Source: Saccharothrix ecbatanensis (GTDB taxonomy: Bacteria > Actinomycetota > Actinomycetes > Mycobacteriales > Pseudonocardiaceae). From it: 64,000 bases of DNA. Shown one piece after another: positions 35,970 to 44,589 of the stretch (within the stretch, counting starts at the first letter, position 1; each line of letters begins with the position of its first letter). The notes under the pieces are model-generated. The model did no database searches and was not told where the DNA came from. It was given only the letters and a program-made list of their open reading frames with translations. The DNA is taken from NCBI RefSeq assembly GCF_014205015.1, contig NZ_JACHMO010000001.1:124001-188000 (forward strand), read 5' to 3'. Both the position numbers and the translations under genes were made by a program.

Positions 35970-36827
35970 TCAGCGGGTGCCGGTGACTACGAGCATTTCG
36001 CACGGGCCGGTGAAGCCGGTGGGGGTTTCGAACTGGGCGAGTTCGTCGGTGATCTCCTGCCACGCGGCTTCTCGGGCGGGGTCGGTCAGGTTCGACAGCA
36101 TCTGGTGGAGGGCGCCGAACGACTCGCGTTCGAAGCGGACGCATTCGGCTGCGCTCGGCAGGCGGACCGGTGAGGGGACCGGGGTGACGGTGATGTCCTG
36201 GAAGCCGGCGGTGGTGAAGGTTTGTTCGGCTACGCCGGGCGCTCCCAGGCTGAACGGGCCGGGCTGGCCGGGTGCGGGCGGGGGGAGTTGGGCTCGGCGG
36301 CGGATGACGCCTACGGGGATCGAGAAGAAGCCGTTGCGGTCCGGGGTGGAGTAGACGACGGCGGAGAACCTGCCGCCGGGGCGCAGGGCACGGCGGATGC
36401 CCGCCAGGGCGGCCTGCTGGTCGGGGAAGTAGATCAGGCCGACGCGGGAGATGGCGGCGTCGTAGCCCTGTTCCGCGACCTCGGACAAGTCCTCGCCGTC
36501 GGCTTCCAGAGTGGTCACGTTGGCCACGCCCGCCTCGGCGGCCACGTGCTCGGCGTAACGCAGGATGCCGGGCGAGATGTCGGTCGCGAGCACGTGACCG
36601 GTGGGTCCGGCCAGTCTCGCCGCGGCGATTGTCTGGCCGCCTGCCCCGGCGGCTACGTCCAGGACGCGGCTGCCCGAGGTGATCCCGGCGGCGCGGAGCA
36701 TCTCGTCGGTGGCGGCGCCCAGCCAGTCCTCGATGGTCGGTCCCCACCGGTGCCACGCCTCGGCGGCGTTCTCCCACTGCGCACGGGTGGTCTGCTTGAA
36801 GGTGGCGGGGTCGAAGGTGACGGTCAT
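35970..36827 (-). CDS. SAM-dependent methyltransferase, class I
   Basis: A 285-residue methyltransferase. The SAM-binding fold shows motif I VLDVAAGAGGQTIAAA, an acidic residue after strand 2 (ATDISPG) and motif VRRALRPGGRF-like IRRALRPGGRFSAVVY. The N-terminal AEAWHRWGPTIEDWL and the C-terminal cap (RFERESFGALHQML) resemble small-molecule methyltransferases of the UbiE/MT-11 type. The ATG follows GAGGAGG. It is divergent from an HxlR regulator, with a clear inverted repeat between them. Confidence 0.85.
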   Translation of the reverse strand: MTVTFDPATFKQTTRAQWENAAEAWHRWGPTIEDWLGAATDEMLRAAGITSGSRVLDVAAGAGGQTIAAARLAGPTGHVLATDISPGILRYAEHVAAEAGVANVTTLEADGEDLSEVAEQGYDAAISRVGLIYFPDQQAALAGIRRALRPGGRFSAVVYSTPDRNGFFSIPVGVIRRRAQLPPPAPGQPGPFSLGAPGVAEQTFTTAGFQDITVTPVPSPVRLPSAAECVRFERESFGALHQMLSNLTDPAREAAWQEITDELAQFETPTGFTGPCEMLVVTGTR

Positions 36828-36886
36828 GGTGGCCTCCTCAGTGGACGGTTCCCACCGAGGACACCACCGGCCGGACAGTCGCTACT

Positions 36887-36925
36887 AGTACAGGTTCTGG
36901 ACTGACCTGGTACAAGTCCTGTACT
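36887..36925. promoter_or_regulatory. GTAC-type inverted repeats between the methyltransferase and HxlR genes
   Basis: AGTACAGG (36887-36894) is inverted as CCTGTACT (36918-36925). A further GGTACAAG lies between them, so several GTAC half-sites occupy the divergent promoter. GTAC-containing sites are typical of HxlR-family proteins; the adjacent regulator is the probable binder. Confidence 0.6.
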
Positions 36926-36943
36926 GCGGCGCACAATGGCACG

Positions 36944-37627
36944 ATGCGCGATTACGCCCAGTACTGTCCGGTCGCACTGGCCAGCGCGGTGCTCGCGGAT
37001 CGGTGGACGCCGTTGATCGTGCGCGAACTGGTCCTCGGCAGCCGCCGGTTCAACGACATCGACCGCGGCTTGCCGGGCATTTCACGGTCGCTGTTGCAAC
37101 AGCGGCTCCACCACCTGGAACGCAAGGGCGTGTTGGAGCGGATCCCGGTCGCCCGTGGCCACGAGTACCAGTTGACGCCCGCCGGCAAGGACCTGGAGGG
37201 CGTCATCATGGCGATCGGCGAGTGGGCGGTCCGCTGGATGTTCGCCGAGCCGCAGCCGCGCGAGGTCGACCCGGTGACGCTCACCTGGTGGCTGTCCCGT
37301 CGACTGGACCACGACCGGCTGCCCGATCAGCGCGTGGTCGTGGAGTTCGACTACCGGGGCGACGCCCCCGCCCGGCTGTGGCTGGTGCTGGAGAAGCACG
37401 AGTCGTCGGTGTGCACGGAGCACCCGGGGTTCCCCTCGGACGTCGTGGTGACGACCGCGCCGGTCGCGTTGATGCGCGTGTTCTCCGGGATCACCACGCT
37501 GGCACGGGCGACGGCCGGCGGCGAGGTCGTCGTCACAGGAACGCCGCGGTGGGTCCGGGCGTTGGGGGACTGGTTCCTGTGGAGCCCGTTCGCGCCGGCC
37601 GTGCGTGAGCGGCTGGTCGGAGCCTGA
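36944..37627 (+). CDS. HxlR-family regulator with C-terminal SCP2-like domain
   Basis: A 227-residue regulator. Residues ~8-95 are the HxlR winged helix (ALASAVLADRWTPLIVRELV, then FNDIDRGLPGISRSLLQQRL). The C-terminal ~110 residues form a sterol-carrier-like domain that ends in VRALGDWFLWSPF. It is divergent from the methyltransferase gene and probably represses it. The stop codon lies in the first copy of a 14-bp tandem repeat. Confidence 0.88.
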   Translation: MRDYAQYCPVALASAVLADRWTPLIVRELVLGSRRFNDIDRGLPGISRSLLQQRLHHLERKGVLERIPVARGHEYQLTPAGKDLEGVIMAIGEWAVRWMFAEPQPREVDPVTLTWWLSRRLDHDRLPDQRVVVEFDYRGDAPARLWLVLEKHESSVCTEHPGFPSDVVVTTAPVALMRVFSGITTLARATAGGEVVVTGTPRWVRALGDWFLWSPFAPAVRERLVGA

Positions 37628-37676
37628 CTGCCGGAGCCTGACTGCCGGAGCCTGACTACCGGAGCCTGACTACCGG
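37621..37676. repeat. 14-bp tandem repeat (4 copies) spanning two stop codons
   Basis: AGCCTGACTGCCGG occurs at 37621-37634 and 37635-37648. AGCCTGACTACCGG follows at 37649-37662 and 37663-37676. The first copy carries the HxlR stop (TGA 37625-37627). The last carries the stop of the convergent NAD(P)-binding gene (TAG on the minus strand, 37670-37672). Confidence 0.92.
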
Positions 37677-38542
37677 CTCGCTTTGAGCGCGTGGGCGATC
37701 AGCTCCAGCGCGGGGCGCGGTGGGGTGGGGAGCAGAGCGGCCAGGTCGTCGCCAGGGGAGTCCAGCAGGCCGGCGGCGATGTTGGCGAACAGCGAGAGCG
37801 TGTGCCCCACCTGGTACGGCTCCAGGTCTCCGGCGGCCAGGGCTTGCCTCATCCCGGCCAGTGACAGCGGCTGGTACGTCACCGGACGTCCCAGGGCTTC
37901 GGTCAATGCGCCCGCGATGTCGTCGCCGCCGATCGCGGTCGTGCCCGCCAGTTCGTACGTGCGCCCGGCGTGACGGCTGGGTCGGCCGGCGGCGAGGTCG
38001 GCTTCCGTCTCAGCCGCGACGCGGGCGGTGACGTCGGCCAGGTCTTCCCTGGCCACCACCGCGATCCGGCCGTGGCCCATGGGCGCGGTGAAGACGCCGG
38101 TGGTGGCCGCGGATTCGGCGGCGCTCGTCGCCAGGCCCGCCGGGATCTCCGCGTACAGGCCGTTGCGCAGCACGGTGACGTCGAACGGGGCCTCGGCCAG
38201 GCGGGCTTCGGTCCAGCGGTGGGCCAGCGCGAGGCTGAGTTGGTCGCCCGAGCCGGCCAGGCTGGTGTAGATCACGTGCCGGACTCCAGCCTCGGCCGCC
38301 GCGTCGATCACCGCACCGTGCCGCGCCAGCACCACGTCGTCCTCGGCGTAGCCGGCGGAGACGAACACCAGCACCCGCACGCCGGCGAAACCTTCCGCGA
38401 GCGTGGCCGGGTCGTCGAAGTCGGTCCGACGGGCAGTGCCCGTAGCCGCACGCGTGCCGGCCAGCACGTCCAGGCCTGACGCGCCGAGCCGGTCGAAGAC
38501 CAGCCCTCCGAGCGCGCCCGACACACCGGTCACCAGAATCAT
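37670..38542 (-). CDS. NAD(P)-binding oxidoreductase, NmrA/quinone-oxidoreductase-like
   Basis: A 290-residue atypical short-chain dehydrogenase of the NmrA/QOR2 type. The N-terminal dinucleotide-binding loop is MILVTGVSGALGG, followed by SAGYAEDD and VRHVIYTSLAGSG. The active-site Tyr-x-x-x-Lys of classical SDRs is not evident, as usual for this group. It probably reduces quinones or senses NADP. It is divergent from an HxlR regulator at 38619, the usual layout for redox-responsive HxlR/NmrA pairs. Confidence 0.85.
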   Translation of the reverse strand: MILVTGVSGALGGLVFDRLGASGLDVLAGTRAATGTARRTDFDDPATLAEGFAGVRVLVFVSAGYAEDDVVLARHGAVIDAAAEAGVRHVIYTSLAGSGDQLSLALAHRWTEARLAEAPFDVTVLRNGLYAEIPAGLATSAAESAATTGVFTAPMGHGRIAVVAREDLADVTARVAAETEADLAAGRPSRHAGRTYELAGTTAIGGDDIAGALTEALGRPVTYQPLSLAGMRQALAAGDLEPYQVGHTLSLFANIAAGLLDSPGDDLAALLPTPPRPALELIAHALKASR

Positions 38543-38618
38543 GGAATACCCCTCACCGCGGTTCGGTTGCTGCCCATAGGTTCGTGACCACCGACCGGGA
38601 CCGTAAGGAGGCACTTCC

Positions 38619-39041
38619 GTGTCCGTCGCGCACACCGCGGTAACCCCGCAGGTCAGCGGTGCCGAGCAGGCCGGGCCGTGTGGTGAGGACGACTGCGGTG
38701 TCCGGGACGTCCTCGATCGCATCGGCGACAAGTGGACCGTGCTGGTGATCGTGGAACTCGCCAAGGGCATTCGCCGCTACCGCGAGTTGCAGCGGGCGAT
38801 CCCGGGTATCTCGCAACGGATGCTCACCGTCACCACGCGCCGCCTGTGCCGTGACGGCCTGGTCGAGCGGACCGTCTACGCGACCGTCCCGCCGCAGGTC
38901 GAGTACGCGCTGACCGACGTCGGCCACAGCCTCGCCGAGACGATCGCCCGCCTCGCCGACTGGTCCCGCGACCACAAGGACACCATGGCCGCCGCCCGTG
39001 AGCGGTGGGACGCCGAGCACCCCGACGACGCCGAGCGCTGA
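38619..39041 (+). CDS. HxlR-family regulator
   Basis: A 140-residue winged-helix regulator with the HxlR core CGVRDVLDRIGDKWTVLVIV...RRYRELQRAIPGISQRML...RDGLVERTVYATVPPQVEYALT given here in parts. A cysteine lies just before the domain (DDCGVRD), a position used for redox sensing in some family members. A strong ribosome site (AAGGAGG) precedes the GTG. It is divergent from the NAD(P)-binding gene and probably controls it. A perfect hairpin terminator follows. Confidence 0.9.
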   Translation: MSVAHTAVTPQVSGAEQAGPCGEDDCGVRDVLDRIGDKWTVLVIVELAKGIRRYRELQRAIPGISQRMLTVTTRRLCRDGLVERTVYATVPPQVEYALTDVGHSLAETIARLADWSRDHKDTMAAARERWDAEHPDDAER

Positions 39042-39042
39042 G

Positions 39043-39084
39043 CTGTCCGACGCGCCTGCCGGGCTGGGCGGGCGCGTCGGACAG
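39043..39084. terminator. bidirectional hairpin terminator
   Basis: CTGTCCGACGCGCC (39043-39056) and GGCGCGTCGGACAG (39071-39084) form a perfect 14-bp stem between the convergent HxlR and tautomerase genes. Confidence 0.75.
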
Positions 39085-39087
39085 GGG

Positions 39088-39495
39088 CTACGCGTTCAGC
39101 TTGGCCACGGCCTGGACGAACTCCGCGTCGTGGGTCAGGAGCCGACCGCCCGCGGCGACGTTCTCCAGCGGGTAGTGGTTCATCAGGATCAGGGTCTCGT
39201 CCGTGTTGGCGATGGCCCGGTACGCCTCGTCGACCGCGGCGTGGATCTTCGCGGCCATCTTGGCCTTGACGTCGAGGCTCGCCAGCTCGGGAGCTTCGAG
39301 GAAGCACACCGGCTTGATCGGCTCGGCGTCGATCCGGCCGTCGTGGGAGACGTTGCCGGTGGGGTGCTCGCGCAGCCAGACCCGGACGTCCGCGACGCCG
39401 TAGGCCTCGTCGATCGCCTCGGTGATCTCCCGCATCATCTTCCGCTTGGCATCGGGTTGGACTCCGGTCGGAGCCTCCACGAAGAACTGTGGCAT
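39088..39495 (-). CDS. tautomerase-family protein
   Basis: A 135-residue protein that begins MPQFFVEAP. After Met removal, Pro1 would be the catalytic base, the hallmark of the 4-oxalocrotonate tautomerase superfamily. It has two beta-alpha-beta halves (VQPDAKRKMMREITEAIDEA and SLDVKAKMAAKIHAAVDEA), so it looks like a fused two-unit tautomerase of the longer MIF/CHMI-like size class. It probably isomerises a keto-enol substrate. It is divergent from an HxlR regulator. Confidence 0.85.
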   Translation of the reverse strand: MPQFFVEAPTGVQPDAKRKMMREITEAIDEAYGVADVRVWLREHPTGNVSHDGRIDAEPIKPVCFLEAPELASLDVKAKMAAKIHAAVDEAYRAIANTDETLILMNHYPLENVAAGGRLLTHDAEFVQAVAKLNA

Positions 39496-39526
39496 GTCGG
39501 TCGCCTCTCAGTTGGTTTCTTTTGGG

Positions 39527-39538
39527 AAGTAGCTACTT
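39527..39538. promoter_or_regulatory. palindromic HxlR operator
   Basis: AAGTAGCTACTT is a perfect 12-bp palindrome in the 100-bp divergent region between the tautomerase and HxlR genes. Confidence 0.6.
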
Positions 39539-39595
39539 TCTAATGGGAAGCACGAAGGGTGTCAAGGGCAAGTGGTCGTCTGTACGATCGAAGCC

Positions 39596-40252
39596 ATGGC
39601 GACGAACCGCCGGTACGGCGACGGGTGCGCGATCGCGTCCGCGCTCGACTACGTGGGCGAGCGGTGGGCACTGCTGGTCGTGCGCGAACTCCTGTTGGGC
39701 CCGAAGCGGTTCACCGACCTCCAGGACGGACTGCCGGGCGCGGGCTCCAAGGTGTTGGCCCAGCGACTGCGGGAACTGGAGGCCGCCGGCGTCGTGCGGC
39801 GTCGCACGCTGCCTCCGCCGGCCAGCTCACAGGTGTACGAGCTGACCGAGTGGGGCGCGCGGCTGGATGCCGTCGTCGTCGCGCTGGGGCAATGGGGAGC
39901 GGGCGCGCCGGAGCAGTCGGAGGACCCGGTCGGCGCGGACGCGGCCATGATCAAGCTGCGCAGCTTCTTCAGCCCGCAAGAGGAACGACCGTGGACGGCC
40001 ACTTACGAGATGCGCCTCGGCCGCTACCGCTTCACGGTCGGGGTTGTCGACGGCCGGCTGGACGAGATGGGCCGCGGGGAGCCGCGTGAGCCCGACACGG
40101 TCATCGGCACCGACCCGGACACGTTGGATCGCGTCATCGGTGTGGACGGCGCGCTGACGGAGGCCGTCGACAGCGGGCGGCTCACCATGACCGGCGACGG
40201 TGAGGCCGGTCGACGCCTGTTCGGCGCGGTCCGGATGCCGACGTCCGCCTAG
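39596..40252 (+). CDS. HxlR-family regulator with C-terminal SCP2-like domain
   Basis: A 218-residue regulator with the HxlR core (ASALDYVGERWALLVVRELL, GPKRFTDLQDGLPGAGSKVL) and a C-terminal sterol-carrier-like domain (YRFTVGVVDGRLDEMGRGEP), the same architecture as the 36944 gene. The ATG is taken where the conserved region starts. It is divergent from the tautomerase gene, with a palindrome between them, so it is the likely regulator of that gene. Confidence 0.88.
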   Translation: MATNRRYGDGCAIASALDYVGERWALLVVRELLLGPKRFTDLQDGLPGAGSKVLAQRLRELEAAGVVRRRTLPPPASSQVYELTEWGARLDAVVVALGQWGAGAPEQSEDPVGADAAMIKLRSFFSPQEERPWTATYEMRLGRYRFTVGVVDGRLDEMGRGEPREPDTVIGTDPDTLDRVIGVDGALTEAVDSGRLTMTGDGEAGRRLFGAVRMPTSA

Positions 40253-40255
40253 AAA

Positions 40256-40297
40256 TGCCGGTGTGCCCCTCACATCGCTGCGAGGGGCACACCGGCA
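40256..40297. terminator. bidirectional hairpin terminator
   Basis: TGCCGGTGTGCCCCTC (40256-40271) and GAGGGGCACACCGGCA (40282-40297) form a perfect 16-bp stem between the convergent HxlR and xylanase genes. Confidence 0.8.
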
Positions 40298-40301
40298 CCC
40301 G

Positions 40302-42637
<2,336 letters not shown>

Positions 42638-43861
42638 ATGCGGAAATCCACACGGCGGCGCATGACCGCGGTGCTTGGCGGGGCGGTGGTCCTGGTGATG
42701 GCGTCCGCGGGCACGGCGCTCGCGGACCAGGATCGAACGAAGCCCAAGGACACGAAGCCGACGACCACGGCGCCCGCGGGCACCTCGGCGGAGACCGGGC
42801 CCGTGCCGGGCGGCTTCAGATCCTGGGGCGAGTTACGGGCCATGCAGCAGAAGCTGAACGCCGCCGCGGACCGCGTCACCGCCGCTGGTGGCGACGGGCT
42901 GGCCGGCATCGTGGCCGCGCCGGAGAACCGTGAGCTGCGGGTGTACTGGGCGGGCAAGACCTCAGCCGCGGTCACCGACCTGCTGAGTGACCTGAACCGG
43001 ACGGTGCCGGTCAAGGTGCTGCCCGCCGCGCACAGCCACCGGTCGTTGCAGGCCGAGGCCGCCCGGCTCGTCCGGCAGCCCGGCGTCACGTCCGCCGCCC
43101 CGAAGGTGGACGGCAGCGGTCTGGTGCTCGGCGTCCGGGACTCGGCCCGCACGCAGGCGCTGTCCACTTCGGTCCCGGTCGAGCAGGTCGCGTCGGCGCC
43201 CGAGTCGATGGCCTCACGCGGCAACGACTCGACGCCGTACTGGGGTGGCGCGCGCTGGAACGGCTGTTCGACCGGCTTCGCGGTGTGGCACGGCGGCGTC
43301 ACCAAGATGCTGTCCGCAGGCCACTGCGGCAGCCACGGGCAAGGCGCCTACGACGGCGGCGGCGACTACATGGGGCTGATCGAGGGCGACAACGACGCCT
43401 ACGACCGGCTGCTGATCAACACCTGGTCGTCGGGCCGGACCTACGACGGCGGCGTGGGCGTCAACGAGTTCTCCAAGCCCACGGCGAGCGCGGCGCACAG
43501 CTACGTCGGGAACTGGGTGTGCAACTCCGGCGCCTACTCCGGCGCGTGGTGCGGCATCCAGGTGAAGTACACAAACGTGACCGTCAACGTCGGCTACCTC
43601 ATTTACCAGACGGTGTGGGCGGAGCAGGTCGACCGCATCGCGCCGGTCGGCAACGGCGACAGCGGCGGCCCGGTCTTCGACCTCACGCCGGACCACGCCC
43701 GGACGATCGCCAAGGGCACCAACACGGCGATCGACCTGTCCACGCAGGCGCCGTGCCGCGGCGTTCCGGAGGGTGCGAGCCGCAAGTGCGCGTGGCGGTT
43801 CTTCTACGTCGACGTCGTCAACTCGCTGAACGCGTACGGCGCATCTATCGTTACTGGCTGA
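42638..43861 (+). CDS. secreted trypsin-like serine protease (S1)
   Basis: A 407-residue exported protease. The ATG follows GAAGGGGAGAAG and starts a signal peptide ending at ALADQ. A proregion of about 150 residues precedes the chymotrypsin fold (~195-407), with His229 (SAGHC), an Asp in NDAYDRLLI and Ser342 (GNGDSGGP), a complete triad. A further Cys pair (VCNSGAYSGAWC) fits actinobacterial S1 proteases. It is divergent from the xylanase and closed by a very strong terminator, so it is probably not part of the RiPP cluster that follows. Confidence 0.9.
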   Translation: MRKSTRRRMTAVLGGAVVLVMASAGTALADQDRTKPKDTKPTTTAPAGTSAETGPVPGGFRSWGELRAMQQKLNAAADRVTAAGGDGLAGIVAAPENRELRVYWAGKTSAAVTDLLSDLNRTVPVKVLPAAHSHRSLQAEAARLVRQPGVTSAAPKVDGSGLVLGVRDSARTQALSTSVPVEQVASAPESMASRGNDSTPYWGGARWNGCSTGFAVWHGGVTKMLSAGHCGSHGQGAYDGGGDYMGLIEGDNDAYDRLLINTWSSGRTYDGGVGVNEFSKPTASAAHSYVGNWVCNSGAYSGAWCGIQVKYTNVTVNVGYLIYQTVWAEQVDRIAPVGNGDSGGPVFDLTPDHARTIAKGTNTAIDLSTQAPCRGVPEGASRKCAWRFFYVDVVNSLNAYGASIVTG

Positions 43862-43869
43862 TCGCACGA

Positions 43870-43906
43870 AACGGCGCCGGCGTCTCGACGCCGGCGCCGT
43901 TCCCTT
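43870..43906. terminator. strong bidirectional intrinsic terminator
   Basis: AACGGCGCCGGCGTC (43870-43884) pairs perfectly with GACGCCGGCGCCGTT (43887-43901): a 15-bp stem with a 2-base turn, then CCCTTTT. It separates the protease and the convergent sigma factor. Confidence 0.88.
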
Positions 43907-43929
43907 TTCGGCAGGAGCAGCGAATGCCC

Positions 43930-44484
43930 TCAGTCGTCGAGCAGTGCGGCGATCGAAGGAATGCGGCGAATCCTGGCCAGGCAGCGCTGGCGGGTCGGGC
44001 CGATCGACCCGCGTGGGATGCCGAGGTTCTCCACGATCGTGTCGTAGGGCGTCGGCGGGTCGGAGAACAGCAGCGAGAGCAGCGTGCGGTCGCGTTCCGG
44101 CAGCAGGACGAGCGCCTGGCGCAGGGCCTCGTGCCGCTCGGTGTCGAGCAAGGACACGTCGGCGGCGGGCTCCGACTGGTCGACCGGCTCGTCGTCGGTC
44201 GGGGTGTGGCGGTGCCTGCCACGCATCAACATGAGGCATTCTCGCCTGGTCGTGGTGGCGAGCCAGCCCGGCAGCGCTTCCGGCTGACGAATGGTTCTCA
44301 GGTTCAGCACGAGGCGCAGCCAGACGGTGGCCCCGACGTCGTCGGCGTCCGCGCCCCGGATGCCGTGCCGCAGGCACACCGCCCGGACCAGCGGGGTGTA
44401 GCTGCGCACGATGTCCCGCCAGGCCGATTCCCAACCGCGCGCGGCGTGGTCCAAGAGCAGCGTGTCCGTTGTGTTGTGACTCAT
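43930..44484 (-). CDS. sigma-70 family (ECF-like) RNA polymerase sigma factor
   Basis: A 184-residue sigma factor with region 2 (RDIVRSYTPLVRAVCLRHGI, then DADDVGATVWLRL and PGWLATTTRRECLM) and region 4 (LVLLPERDRTLLSLLFSDPP, YDTIVENLGIPRGSIGPTRQ). There is no long C-terminal extension and no anti-sigma gene beside it. It diverges from the SARP gene by 105 bp, so both probably respond to the same promoter region. Actinobacterial RiPP and other secondary-metabolite clusters often carry such a sigma factor; its role here is inferred from position. Confidence 0.88.
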   Translation of the reverse strand: MSHNTTDTLLLDHAARGWESAWRDIVRSYTPLVRAVCLRHGIRGADADDVGATVWLRLVLNLRTIRQPEALPGWLATTTRRECLMLMRGRHRHTPTDDEPVDQSEPAADVSLLDTERHEALRQALVLLPERDRTLLSLLFSDPPTPYDTIVENLGIPRGSIGPTRQRCLARIRRIPSIAALLDD

Positions 44485-44548
44485 CGCAGGCCCCCAATTT
44501 CGTTGGTCGGGTTCGACCGCTTCACGATTTCGGTTCGCCCTGCTCGCA

Positions 44549-44570
44549 GACCTTGCGGCGACCTTGCGGA
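44549..44570. promoter_or_regulatory. 11-bp direct repeats, candidate SARP box
   Basis: GACCTTGCGGC (44549-44559) is followed immediately by GACCTTGCGGA (44560-44570). Direct repeats with an 11-bp period are the classic binding layout of SARP/AfsR activators. They sit between the sigma factor and the SARP gene. Confidence 0.55.
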
Positions 44571-44589
44571 GCGACAAGCATCGATTGAT

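Noticed and set aside
42638..43861. S1 protease as the leader peptidase of the RiPP cluster
   Set aside because: A very strong terminator separates it from the cluster and it is divergent with the xylanase; a full signal peptide and proregion suit a general extracellular protease.
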